DNA of 64,000 nt from Burkholderia paludis (GTDB lineage: Bacteria; Pseudomonadota; Gammaproteobacteria; Burkholderiales; Burkholderiaceae): the NCBI RefSeq assembly GCF_000732615.1, contig NZ_JPGL01000007.1:211926-275925 (forward strand). Direction: 5' to 3'. A program made the translations under genes and the position numbers. This document shows, one piece after another, positions 1 through 8,122 of the stretch. Position 1 is the first letter of the stretch; every line of letters starts with the position of its first letter. A model generated the notes under the pieces. The model did no database searches, was not told the origin of the DNA, and saw nothing but the letters and a program-made list of their open reading frames with translations.

Positions 1-284
1 ATAGTCTTGAATGCGGCGGTGACCGCGTCGTCGAGTACCGCGTGCCCGCTGCTCTTCAGCACCGTCACGTCCGACAGCGTGCCGTCCGGCAGCACGACGC
101 CGCCGACCGTCACCTCCCCGCCCTGGCCCGCGCGACGCGCTTCGGCGGGATACGCGAGGTTGCGCAAGTCGAGCCGCGTGCAGCGGGCGACCTCCCGCGC
201 ATCGACATAAGGTGCATCGGCGCGCGCGGCGCCGGCAAGCATCGTCAAGACGGCGGCTGACACCATCAGCATCGGGCGATTCAC
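1..284 (-). CDS. TonB C-terminal-domain secreted protein (3' end cut by window)
   Basis: The reading frame runs off the left edge, so only about 94 N-terminal residues are visible. A GTG at 284 is chosen as start because GGAGGAG lies 5 bases upstream; an internal ATG at 272 has no such site. The first 20 or so residues form a signal peptide ending in a small-residue stretch (GAARA before DAPY). The rest (YPAEARRAG, GGVVLPDGT, VTVLKSSGH) is the typical repeat of the TonB C-terminal family, which in stand-alone form is periplasmic and often of unknown role. There is no N-terminal Pro-rich linker, so it is probably not a full TonB. A similar domain occurs in the broken gene at 14.7-15.8 kb. Confidence 0.7.
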   Translation of the reverse strand, partial: MNRPMLMVSAAVLTMLAGAARADAPYVDAREVARCTRLDLRNLAYPAEARRAGQGGEVTVGGVVLPDGTLSDVTVLKSSGHAVLDDAVTAAFKT

Positions 285-559
285 CCTGGCTCCTCCGGAT
301 CGTTGTGGTTCGTGTCGCGCGACTGGATGCGCGACATGTCAATGCAGCTGCGTGACTATACCGCGACGCGCCGTTCGACGACTCGCGCCCGACTGCGGCC
401 TCGCACGCCCGTTCGCCGCCTCCGTCGCGGCCCGGTCGCCGTCGCCCCGTTAAACTATGCGTTTCCGCAGGCACCTGCCGTATCGCATCGCGATCGCGGC
501 GCCGCGCGGCGGCACCGAACCATCCGGGATCGGACCGGCACTTGAAACAGGCAGGACGC

Positions 560-1504
560 ATGAATCGCAGGAATAAGGCAACGCTCACCGGGCTCGGCGC
601 CGTGTTGTTGTGGGCATCGGTGGTCGCGCTCGTTCGCGGCGTCAGCGAAAGCCTCGGTGCAACCGGCGGCGCGGCGATGATCTATACGGTGGCCTCCGCG
701 CTTCTGCTGCTGACCGTCGGCTTCCCCGACCTGAGCAGGTTTCCGAAGCCCTATCTGATCTGGGGCGGGCTGCTGTTCGTCGCGTACGAACTGTGCCTGT
801 CCCTCGCCATCGGCTATGCGCACACCGGCCAGCAGGCGATCGAAGTCTCGATGGTCAACTATCTGTGGCCGAGTTTCACGCTCGTCGCGGCAATCGTGTT
901 CAACCGGCAGCGCGCCAGCCTGCTGGTCGTGCCGGGCGTCCTGCTGTCGATGCTCGGCATCTGCCGGGTGCTCGGCGGCGAGCGGGGCCTCGATCCGGCC
1001 GGCATGCTGCACAACGTCGCGGACAATCCGCTGAGCTACGGCCTCGCGTTCTTCGGCGCGCTGCTCTGGGCCGGCTATTGCACGATCACCGCGCGCCTTG
1101 CCGACGGCAAGAACGGCGTCACGCCGTTCTTCATGCTGGTGGCGCTGGCGCTCTGGATCAAGTTCGCGGTCGAAGGCGGCGGCGGCATGACGTTCAGCGT
1201 GCATGCGGTCGTCTGCATCGTGCTGGCGGCATCGGCGCTCGGGTTCGGCTATGCGGCCTGGAATACCGGCATCATGCACGGCAACGTGACGGTGATCGTC
1301 GGCGCGTCGTACTTCACTCCGGTGCTCGCCGCCCTGCTCGCCGCCACGCTGCTGCGTGCGCCGCTGTCGATCGAATTCTGGCAAGGCGCGTCGATGGTGT
1401 GCGGCGGCTCGATCCTGTGCTGGCTCTCGACGCGCAGCCGGCGCCGCGAGAAAGCCGCGCCCGTTCAGGTCGCCGGGCGCGCGCAGGGCAACTGCCCCGA
1501 GTAA
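560..1504 (+). CDS. yddG: Aromatic amino-acid exporter of the DMT superfamily, YddG type
   Basis: A 314-residue, about ten-helix inner-membrane protein with two EamA-type halves. It closely follows the YddG pattern: an N-terminal helix with LLWASVVALVRGVSES, the block AYELCLSLAIGYA, and VSMVNYLWPS, which in YddG lines the substrate path. YddG exports aromatic amino acids and some toxic analogues. The start at 560 is preceded by AGGA; an in-frame TTG at 542 is possible but has a poorer context. It is monocistronic, with a convergent LysE gene downstream. The C-terminus ends in a short basic tail (RSRRREK) expected to be cytoplasmic. The fold is certain; the substrate is inferred. Confidence 0.85.
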   Translation: MNRRNKATLTGLGAVLLWASVVALVRGVSESLGATGGAAMIYTVASALLLLTVGFPDLSRFPKPYLIWGGLLFVAYELCLSLAIGYAHTGQQAIEVSMVNYLWPSFTLVAAIVFNRQRASLLVVPGVLLSMLGICRVLGGERGLDPAGMLHNVADNPLSYGLAFFGALLWAGYCTITARLADGKNGVTPFFMLVALALWIKFAVEGGGGMTFSVHAVVCIVLAASALGFGYAAWNTGIMHGNVTVIVGASYFTPVLAALLAATLLRAPLSIEFWQGASMVCGGSILCWLSTRSRRREKAAPVQVAGRAQGNCPE

Positions 1505-1558
1505 GGCGGCCGGGCGCCGTCGACGGAACACAGGTCGACAGCAACGCCCGCGCCCGCG

Positions 1559-2191
1559 CTAGCTGCGCGATTCCAGCGCGATACGCGCCGCGAGCCCGGC
1601 CAGCACCGTCCCCATCAACCAGCGCTGGACCAGCGCCCATGCCGGCCGGCCCGCGAGGAAACCCGCGACGGCGCCGGCCATGCACGCAATCAGCGCGTTC
1701 ACGCTGACGCTCACCGCGATCTGCACGCAGCCGAGCGCCAGCGATTGCGCGAGCACGCTGCCGTGCCCCGGCGCAATGAACTGCGGCAGCAGCGACAGGT
1801 ACATCACGGCGATCTTCGGATTCGCGAGGTTCGTGACGAACCCCATCGCGAAAAGCTTCGCGCGGCTGTCGGGCGGCAGTTGCCGGACCTGGAACGCCGA
1901 GCGGCCGCCCGGCTTCAGCGCCTGCCACGCGAGGTACGACAGGTACAGCGCACCGGCGAAGCGCAGGACATCGTATGCATACGGCACGGTCAGCAGCAAC
2001 GCGGTGATGCCCAGCGCCGCGCACACCATGTAGAACACGAACCCCAGCGCGACGCCGCCGAGCGACACCAGCCCGGCGCGGCGGCCCTGACAGATCGAGC
2101 GCGAGACCAGGTAGATCATGTTCGGCCCCGGCGTCAGCACCATGCCGAGCGATACAAGCCCGAACGCAAGCAAGGCGGATAGTGTCGGCAC
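1559..2191 (-). CDS. LysE/RhtB-family amino-acid exporter
   Basis: A 210-residue membrane protein with the family signature near the N-terminus (LTPGPNMIYLVSR) and about six hydrophobic segments. LysE/RhtB proteins export amino acids or homoserine-lactone-like compounds. The start is taken as GTG at 2191 because AGGAG sits 7 bases upstream; the frame stays open to 2239 but without a ribosome site. The LysR gene at 2318-3214 lies just upstream on the same strand with a 126-bp gap, and is a candidate regulator. The mid-protein motif NLANPKIAVMYLSLLPQF is the usual second LysE signature. The substrate cannot be told from sequence. Confidence 0.85.
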   Translation of the reverse strand: MPTLSALLAFGLVSLGMVLTPGPNMIYLVSRSICQGRRAGLVSLGGVALGFVFYMVCAALGITALLLTVPYAYDVLRFAGALYLSYLAWQALKPGGRSAFQVRQLPPDSRAKLFAMGFVTNLANPKIAVMYLSLLPQFIAPGHGSVLAQSLALGCVQIAVSVSVNALIACMAGAVAGFLAGRPAWALVQRWLMGTVLAGLAARIALESRS

Positions 2192-2317
2192 GGGAATCTC
2201 CTTCGGGGCAACGCAGTCAACGGGGCGAGGTGCGAACAATATATTGCATCCCGACCGTCATCATCATGAATAAACTGCAAGCCCCGCATGCATGCCGTTC
2301 ATCGCGGCGGCCGTGCG

Positions 2318-3214
2318 TTACCGGCTCTTTTTCGCGCGTGTCCGGAGCGCCTTCGCCGCGTTCGCGCGCTGCAGCTCGACGAGCCGGACGAACGCGTCGG
2401 TCACCGCGTTGCCGGCGGCATTCCACGACAGCCGCACGGAGCGCTGCAGCCTTGGCGACAGCTCCAGTACATGGCCGCCGAACGGCGTGTACGTGAGCGT
2501 GATGCGCGGCACGATCGACACGCCCATGCCGGCCTCCGCCATCGACAGGATGGTGCGCATCTCGACCACGTTGAACACGGCCCGCAGCGGCGCGCCGCCG
2601 CGCGCGAAGTAATCCGCGATCACCGGCCCGCAGCCCGCCTTCGAAAAAATGAACGGCGCCGCGGACAACTGCTTCGCCGATACGCGCTTGCGACCGGCGA
2701 ACAGGCCGTCGGCCGCCACCGCGACGAAATCCTCGTCGAGCAGCGGCAGATCGTGCGCGAACGTCTTCGTGCCGGCCACCACGCCGATGTCGGCCGTACC
2801 GTCCTCGATCCACCCTTCGACTTCGCTGTCCGTGCCTTCGAGCAGCACCGCCGACACGCCCTGGTGCATCTCCTTCAGCGCCTCGAGCGCAGGCACGACG
2901 AACGCCAGCGACACGCTCGGCAGCGACGCGACCACCAGCTTTCCCTCGAGCTTGCCGCGCGACAGGCTGAACTGCTGGCGCAGCGTCTGCGCCTCCCGCA
3001 CCACGCTCTGGACGTACGGCCACAGGCGTTCGCCCGCCGCCGTCAGGACGACCGGCTGCCGGTCGCGCCAGAGCAGCTTGACCTGCGTGAGCTCCTCCAG
3101 CTCGGTCAGCGCATGGCTGATCGCGGATTGACTGCGGCTGAGCCGCTCGGCCGCGGCCGTGAGCGACCCGAGTTCGACCACGGCCGCCAGTGCCTGCAAC
3201 TGGGCAAGCGTCAT
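2318..3214 (-). CDS. LysR-family transcriptional regulator
   Basis: A 298-residue protein with an N-terminal winged HTH (residues 1-60, with AAAERLSRSQSAISHAL) and a periplasmic-binding-like effector domain. The ATG at 3214 is chosen because AGGAG lies 4 bases upstream; an earlier ATG at 3268 has none. It is divergent from the TauE/SafE gene and upstream of the LysE exporter on the same strand, so either could be its target. The 314-bp divergent gap contains a repeated TGAACCGG/TTGAACCGG block about 30 bp apart. The C-terminal tail is basic (RTRAKKSR). The effector is unknown. Confidence 0.85.
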   Translation of the reverse strand: MTLAQLQALAAVVELGSLTAAAERLSRSQSAISHALTELEELTQVKLLWRDRQPVVLTAAGERLWPYVQSVVREAQTLRQQFSLSRGKLEGKLVVASLPSVSLAFVVPALEALKEMHQGVSAVLLEGTDSEVEGWIEDGTADIGVVAGTKTFAHDLPLLDEDFVAVAADGLFAGRKRVSAKQLSAAPFIFSKAGCGPVIADYFARGGAPLRAVFNVVEMRTILSMAEAGMGVSIVPRITLTYTPFGGHVLELSPRLQRSVRLSWNAAGNAVTDAFVRLVELQRANAAKALRTRAKKSR

Positions 3215-3528
3215 TGCATCTCCTTGTCTGATGGCATCTACATCGTGCATGAACCGGCTGATCGTCATGAATTATATTGAACCGGTGCGACGATCGTTCG
3301 GACGACCTTCACCGCGCTCGGCAGCCGGATCGAACGACGCCGCGACGCTCAGGTAAGATGCGTCCTCGAACCGCCGCGTCGACGGCATGCGCGCCCGGCC
3401 GCACGACGGGCCGCGCCATGCGACCGGATGATCGGCCCGAGCCGGACCACAACGAATGCGTGCGTCACGCACGCGAGCGCAACGGGCGCCGTCGAGCGCG
3501 CCCGGCGCCGGATATGCCGCGACAAGCC

Positions 3529-4371
3529 ATGATTCATTTCAATCTGACTGAAGGGGTGCTGGTCTCCAGCCTGCAGGGTCTCACGGCGCTCGACCTGGCC
3601 GGTATCGCCGTCGCGCTGTTGCTGGGCGGCATGGCGAAGGGCATCACGGGCATCGGCGTGCCGCTGATCGCGATGCCGATACTCAGCCAGTTCCTGCCGA
3701 TCCGGCATGCGGTGCTGCTGCTGTCGATGCCGATCATCCTGGGCAACATCCCGCAGGCGCTGGAAGGCGGCCAGGTGCTGGCGACGGCGCGCAAGATCGC
3801 CGCGCCGATCGCGGGCACGGTGATCGGCAACATCGCCGGCGTGGCGATCCTGCTCTCGCTCGATCCCGGTCACGCGCAAGCGGCATCCGGCGCGCTGCTG
3901 ATCCTGGCGGCGGCGCTGATGCTCGCCGCACCGAAGCTGAGCCTGCCGGATGCATGGCGCAAGCCGGTCGGCTTCGTACTCGGCTTCGGCGCGGCGCTGA
4001 TGGAAAGCATCGCGTCGGTTCCCGGGCCGCTGCTCGCCACCTACCTGATCTCGTCCGGTGCGACCGGGCGGGCGTTCACGAAGCAGATCGCGATCATCCT
4101 GGTGGTGTCGATCGTCACGCTGATCACGACGTTCAGCGGCGCCATGCATGCGAGCGGCGCCGACCTCGCGATCTCGGCGGCCGCCAGCCTGCCGGCCATC
4201 GCGGGCATGTGGCTCGTTCGCCCGCTGCGGGACAGGATGTCGCCGCGCCTCTTCAGGAGGGTCGTCCTGCTGTTCGTGCTCATCGCGGCATCGCAGATGA
4301 TCTGGAAGTCGGGCGTGTTCCGGCACGGCGGATCGCACGCGCTCCAAGCGGGCAGCGCGCACACCGGATAA
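3529..4371 (+). CDS. TauE/SafE-family anion permease
   Basis: A 280-residue, about eight-helix membrane protein typical of TauE/SafE, with GGMAKGITGIGVPLIAMPIL in the first repeat and GFGAALMESIASVPGPLL in the second. Family members move sulfite, sulfoacetate, taurine-derived or other organic anions out of or into the cell. The start is uncertain: ATG at 3529 is preferred because the conserved helix begins shortly after it, but ATG at 3514 is five codons earlier, and the frame stays open back to 3277 in non-conserved Arg-rich sequence. Neither start has a strong ribosome site. It is divergent from a LysR gene. The substrate is not assignable. Confidence 0.8.
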   Translation: MIHFNLTEGVLVSSLQGLTALDLAGIAVALLLGGMAKGITGIGVPLIAMPILSQFLPIRHAVLLLSMPIILGNIPQALEGGQVLATARKIAAPIAGTVIGNIAGVAILLSLDPGHAQAASGALLILAAALMLAAPKLSLPDAWRKPVGFVLGFGAALMESIASVPGPLLATYLISSGATGRAFTKQIAIILVVSIVTLITTFSGAMHASGADLAISAAASLPAIAGMWLVRPLRDRMSPRLFRRVVLLFVLIAASQMIWKSGVFRHGGSHALQAGSAHTG

Positions 4372-4483
4372 CCGCCCGCTGTCCCGCATGCGTTCTGAAA
4401 GCTGCAAAGCGTAGTATTCGCGAACCCGGCGTATCGCCCCGCCCGACGGCGCGACGATACGCGAACGACTTTGCTGCTCGCAC

Positions 4484-4513
4484 GCGGCGCCTCATCGGCG
4501 CCGCCACGTTTTC
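4484..4513 (+). terminator. Terminator-like hairpin before a 26-residue ORF
   Basis: GCGGCGCC and GGCGCCGC form a perfect 8-bp stem with loop TCATC (4484-4504), followed four bases later by TTTT. It lies 113 bp after the TauE gene and 12 bp before the small ORF, so it may end the TauE transcript or act as an attenuator for the small ORF. Just upstream, GCGTATCG and CGATACGC (about 4428-4461) form a second inverted repeat. Confidence 0.45.
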
Positions 4514-4524
4514 AGAGGCACGAA

Positions 4525-4605
4525 ATGGAAACCTATGTGTTGCTCGGCTGCGGCTTCGGCCTTGGCCTGTTGATCGCGATCTGGGGCATCTGGCAGCTCA
4601 GGTAA
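4525..4605 (+). CDS. 26-residue hydrophobic small protein
   Basis: ATG at 4525 with AGAGG 6 bases upstream opens a 26-codon frame closed by TAA. After a short polar start (METY) it is one continuous hydrophobic segment rich in Gly, Leu and Ile, with two Trp near the C-terminus (GIWGIW-like spacing) and a final Arg, so it would span the membrane once with the C-terminus in the cytoplasm. This length and composition match small membrane regulators, but I do not recognise it. It stands alone between TauE and a convergent LysR gene. The good ribosome site and clean helix favour a real gene; its shortness keeps confidence moderate. Confidence 0.45.
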   Translation: METYVLLGCGFGLGLLIAIWGIWQLR

Positions 4606-4726
4606 CGCTTGCCGGCGCCGTCCACGCGCAAGGCGTCCGTATGCAGACGGACAGGAAAGCGCAGGCAGCATGAGCGACTTTAGCCGAATCGCTTCGCACT
4701 CCGATTAAACTCCCCTGCCGCACAGG

Positions 4727-5677
4727 CTACCCGCGCAGCCTGCGGTCCACATGCAGCCGCGATCGGGCTTCGTCGAAACGCGCGCACGCGTCCTTCAGCC
4801 ACGCCGAAAAGGCCGCGGTGCGCGGATCGTCGGGATTGCGCGACAGCAGCATGTAGCGCGCCGGCGCACGCACGTGCGTACCGAACACATCCACCAAGCG
4901 TCCGCTCGCAATCTCGTCGTGCACCAGCGCGGCGCGCCCCATCGCGACGCCCTGATGATTCAGCGCGGCCGTGATCGCCAGGCTGGAGAAATTGAATTGC
5001 GGGCCGTCAAGATGCGCAAGCCATGCGGGGCGAACAGCCGCCAGCCACGTGCGCCACTCCACGAACTCGGGTGCGCCGCCCCACGGCGCGGCGTCGTGCA
5101 GCAGGACGACGCCGTCCGGCGAGGTCCCGTCCGCAAAGGACGGATGCCGCGCCAGATACGCGGGCGTGGCGACCGGGAACAGGGTTTCGTCGAGGATGGC
5201 CTCGGCATGCAGCCGGTCGTATTGCCCCGGGTCGTAGCGCACCGCCACGTTGATGTCGCCGGTCTCCATCGACTGACGATCCAGCACCTGGAACTCGGCC
5301 TGCATGCGAACCGGCACGTTCGGCTGTCGCAGATGGAATTCGGACAGGCGCGGCATCAGCCATTGCAGCGCGAACGACGGCAGGCAACTGACCTGCAGCG
5401 GCGCATCCGGCGTGTCGAGCGTCTGCAGCGTGCGATGGATGTCGACGAACGCGCTCGACATCGTCGCGAGCAGGATCGCGCCCTTCCCGGTCAATTTCAG
5501 CCCGCGCGCCTGGCGCACGAACAGCGGATAACCCAGCCGGTCCTCCAGATGCCGGATCTGCTGGCTCACGGCGCTTTGCGTCAGGTTGAACGCCTGCGCC
5601 GTCTTCGTGAAGCTCAGCAGCCGGCCAGCCGTTTCAAAGCAGAGCAACGCCCCCAGGATCGAACCGTCGAGTCGCAT
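4727..5677 (-). CDS. LysR-family regulator, probable D-serine regulator (DsdC-like)
   Basis: A 316-residue LysR protein. The HTH covers residues 5-65 (FTKTAQAFNLTQSAVSQQIRHLE), in the GcvA/DsdC subgroup, followed by the effector-binding domain. The start is ATG at 5677, where homology to the family begins; the frame is open to 5746 with no support. It is divergent from the D-serine dehydratase gene, with 109 bp between starts, which is the classic arrangement of a LysR activator with its target; DsdC activates dsdA in response to D-serine in enterobacteria. The DsdC role is inferred from this context, not from diagnostic residues. Confidence 0.8.
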   Translation of the reverse strand: MRLDGSILGALLCFETAGRLLSFTKTAQAFNLTQSAVSQQIRHLEDRLGYPLFVRQARGLKLTGKGAILLATMSSAFVDIHRTLQTLDTPDAPLQVSCLPSFALQWLMPRLSEFHLRQPNVPVRMQAEFQVLDRQSMETGDINVAVRYDPGQYDRLHAEAILDETLFPVATPAYLARHPSFADGTSPDGVVLLHDAAPWGGAPEFVEWRTWLAAVRPAWLAHLDGPQFNFSSLAITAALNHQGVAMGRAALVHDEIASGRLVDVFGTHVRAPARYMLLSRNPDDPRTAAFSAWLKDACARFDEARSRLHVDRRLRG

Positions 5678-5786
5678 GAATATAAGTCCGGCTAATACAT
5701 GGATTAGAAATCGGCGCTGTCGCGCAAGCAGCGGAAATCGTAGCATTCCAGCCAGTTATCCGGACTTTCCGACGCAAATTCGATCC

Positions 5787-7112
5787 ATGACCTTCACGCT
5801 CCAACCCGCCGGCTTATTAGCCGACCTTCAATCGCACCGCCCGCTTCTGTGGCTGAATCCTCATGCCGGCAGCCCGTTGCCGCCGGACGCGCCGGCGCTC
5901 GCCGCCATTGCGACGGCCGAGGCGCGGCTGGCGCGCTGCGAGCCGCTGCTGGCCGAACTGTTTCCCGAACTCGCCGCGAGCGGCGGAAAAATCGAATCGC
6001 CGCTGATGCCGGCGGACGCCCTGCAGCGCAACCTGTCGCACCCGGCGGATCCGCACGGCGCCTGGTTCATCAAGCGCGACGACGCGTTGCCGGTCGCCGG
6101 TTCGATCAAGGCGCGCGGCGGCTTTCATGAAGTGCTCGCACTCGCGGAGTCGCTCGCGATCGGGCACGGGCTGCTCGAACCGGACGGCGACCGCCGCGTT
6201 CTCGCGTCCACGGCCGCACGCGACCTGTTTGCCGCGCACACCGTCATCGTGGGCAGCACCGGCAATCTCGGCCTGAGCATCGGCGTGATGGCCGCCGCGC
6301 TGGGCTTCGAGTCGATCGTTCACATGTCGACCGACGCGAAGCCTTGGAAGAAGGCGCGCCTGAGAACGCGCGGCGTCCGCGTGATAGAGCACGACGGCGA
6401 CTACGCACAGGCCGTCGCGGCCGGACGAGCGCAGGCGCTCGACGGGCCGCGCAGCCATTTCGTCGACGACGAGGGTTCGCCGCTGCTGTTCCTCGGCTAC
6501 GCGGCCGGCGCCCGGCATCTCGCGGCGCAGCTCGCCGCGGCCGGCCGCCGCGTGGACGCGGCGCATCCGCTCTTCGTCCATCTCCCGTGCGGCGTCGGCG
6601 GCGCGCCCGGCGGTATCGCGTACGGCCTCAAGGCGCTGTTCGGCGAGCACGTCCACTGCTTTTTCGCCGAACCCGTCGCGTCGCCCTGCATGCTGGTCCA
6701 GCTGGCCGCCGGCCCCGGGCGGCCCGTGTCCGTCTACGACGCCGGGCTCGACAACCGGACCGAAGCCGACGGCCTCGCCGTCGCCCAGGCGTCGCACCTC
6801 GTCAGTCCGCTGATGGCGTCCCTGCTGTCGGGCGTGTTCACCGTCAGCGATGCGCAGCTCTACGCGCAGTTGCTCGCGGTTCGGCACGCGACGGGCGTGG
6901 AACTGGAACCGTCGGCCGCCGCGGCCGTCGCCGGGCCCGGCTGGCTGACCCGGTCGCAGGCCGGCCGCGACTACGTGCGCCGCCACGCGCTCGACCTCAG
7001 CCGGTCGACCCACGTCATCTGGGCGACGGGCGGCTCGCTCGTGCCGCCGGAGGAACACCGCCGTTTCCACGCGCATGCGACGGCGCTCGCCAACGCCGCG
7101 CCCGGCGCGTGA
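5787..7112 (+). CDS. dsdA: D-serine ammonia-lyase (D-serine dehydratase)
   Basis: A 441-residue PLP enzyme converting D-serine to pyruvate and ammonia. The PLP lysine lies in GSIKARGG (about residue 108), the phosphate-binding Gly loop is GSTGNLGLSIG, and SPCMLVQL and LPCGVGGAPGG match the DsdA subfamily of fold-type II enzymes. Length equals the family norm. Start ATG at 5787 fits the DsdA N-terminus; the open frame back to 5586 overlaps the divergent LysR gene and is not conserved. The ribosome site is weak. With the divergent LysR gene it forms a D-serine detoxification/catabolism unit. No permease gene lies beside it. Confidence 0.93.
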   Translation: MTFTLQPAGLLADLQSHRPLLWLNPHAGSPLPPDAPALAAIATAEARLARCEPLLAELFPELAASGGKIESPLMPADALQRNLSHPADPHGAWFIKRDDALPVAGSIKARGGFHEVLALAESLAIGHGLLEPDGDRRVLASTAARDLFAAHTVIVGSTGNLGLSIGVMAAALGFESIVHMSTDAKPWKKARLRTRGVRVIEHDGDYAQAVAAGRAQALDGPRSHFVDDEGSPLLFLGYAAGARHLAAQLAAAGRRVDAAHPLFVHLPCGVGGAPGGIAYGLKALFGEHVHCFFAEPVASPCMLVQLAAGPGRPVSVYDAGLDNRTEADGLAVAQASHLVSPLMASLLSGVFTVSDAQLYAQLLAVRHATGVELEPSAAAAVAGPGWLTRSQAGRDYVRRHALDLSRSTHVIWATGGSLVPPEEHRRFHAHATALANAAPGA

Positions 7113-7165
7113 CGGCGTTCAGCGGCGCGCCTGCCCCGTTCCCGAAGACGGGTTAGACTCTCCGG

Positions 7166-7423
7166 ATGGAACCATGCCGTTATTGCCTGAGAATCCGCGA
7201 TGAATGGGATTGCCACGGGGACGAATGCCGCCGCGCCATCGCCAAGGCACTGCGCCGGCAGCGCGCGGGCCTGCCGATGGTGCCCGACCGCATCCGCAAC
7301 GAACTGCCGTCCGGCGCGCCGACCCAGCAGGTGATCGCCGTGCTGTCGCGGCAGCGCCTGCGCGCACGCCGCGGCAACGAGGAACGCCGGGAACGCAAGG
7401 AAATCGACGACGACGGCGTCTGA
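7166..7423 (+). CDS. Small Cys-rich hypothetical protein
   Basis: An 85-residue, highly basic and charged protein. Its N-terminus has CRYC, then Cys 16 and Cys 21 (WDCHGDEC), giving a CxxC-x8-C-x4-C pattern that could bind zinc. The middle and C-terminus are Arg-rich, ending in acidic IDDDGV. It starts 53 bp after dsdA on the same strand and could be co-transcribed. No strong ribosome site is visible. I do not recognise a family; the regular Cys spacing and clean third-position GC bias argue that it is real. Confidence 0.5.
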   Translation: MEPCRYCLRIRDEWDCHGDECRRAIAKALRRQRAGLPMVPDRIRNELPSGAPTQQVIAVLSRQRLRARRGNEERRERKEIDDDGV

Positions 7424-7633
7424 TCCCGCACCGCCTCCCGCAACTTGCCCCTTCGCCCGCGCCCTCGACGCCGGGCACCCGCCCGTACCCCATCCCCCCG
7501 CTCCGAGCACACGCTCCGCGTCGAACGCACCGGCCGCCGCGCCCTTGCAAATCCGGCAACACATGATGGGATCAGCATCGATTCATCTCGATATTATTGC
7601 CTCTCCTGCAACGATCTTTCGCTGAAACTCACG

Positions 7634-7662
7634 TTTACCCTAGGTCGGCCGGCGCCTACGAT
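7634..7662 (+). promoter_or_regulatory. Predicted sigma-70-type promoter for the DUF4148 gene
   Basis: TTTACC (7634-7639) and TACGAT (7657-7662) are separated by exactly 17 bp, in the AT-richest part of the gap before the DUF4148 gene. The predicted transcription start is near 7670, giving a 5' UTR of about 55 bases that ends in GGAGG. Confidence 0.45.
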
Positions 7663-7723
7663 GTAATCAACCGCTTACGACAAGGTGTCGAACGCGGAAA
7701 GCCAACAAACACCGGAGGTCATC

Positions 7724-8023
7724 ATGAAATCGCTCGTTTCCGCAGTCGTCGCCGCCGTCGCCCTGTCCGCCTCGTTCGGCGCATTCGCCCAAAGCACCGT
7801 CACCCGCGCACAGGTGCGCGGCGAGCTGGCCCAGCTCGAAAGCGCCGGCTACAAGCCGGGCCAGTCGAGCCCGTACTACCCGGCCGACATCCAGGCCGCG
7901 CAAGCCCGCGTGCAAGCCGCCGACAACAGCGGCTACGGTGCGCAACCGGCCGCGACCGTCCAGGGCGGCGCACCGGTCGCGAAGGTGCAAAACCCGCGCG
8001 ACTCGATCTACTTCGGCCACTAA
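7724..8023 (+). CDS. DUF4148 secreted small protein
   Basis: A 99-residue protein with a clear signal peptide (about residues 1-22, VVAAVALSASFGAFA cut before QSTV), then TRAQVRGELAQLESAGYKPG, the hallmark of DUF4148, a family expanded in Burkholderia and relatives. The mature protein is about 77 residues, predicted periplasmic, ending in DSIYFGH. The start at 7724 has GGAGG 6 bases upstream; an in-frame GTG at 7685 lacks a site. The function of DUF4148 is unknown; members are often highly expressed or stress-responsive. It is followed by a strong hairpin. Confidence 0.88.
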   Translation: MKSLVSAVVAAVALSASFGAFAQSTVTRAQVRGELAQLESAGYKPGQSSPYYPADIQAAQARVQAADNSGYGAQPAATVQGGAPVAKVQNPRDSIYFGH

Positions 8024-8060
8024 GCCGGCCTCCGCGCGCCCCCTGCGCGCGGTTCGCGCC

Positions 8061-8094
8061 TGCAACGAGCCCGTCCCGCGACGGGCTCGTTGCA
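8061..8094. terminator. Perfect 15-bp hairpin between convergent genes
   Basis: TGCAACGAGCCCGTC (8061-8075) and its exact complement (8080-8094) flank the loop CCGC. It lies between the DUF4148 gene (+) and the diguanylate cyclase gene (-). No long T run follows on either strand, but position and symmetry suggest a bidirectional terminator or mRNA 3'-end stabiliser. Confidence 0.7.
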
Positions 8095-8122
8095 CGTCTA
8101 TGGCAGGGCCCGCGGGGCGCCG

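Noticed and set aside
3277..3528. 84-residue N-terminal extension of the TauE/SafE protein
   Set aside because: Arg/Pro-rich, without hydrophobic or conserved segments, and lies in the LysR divergent promoter region.
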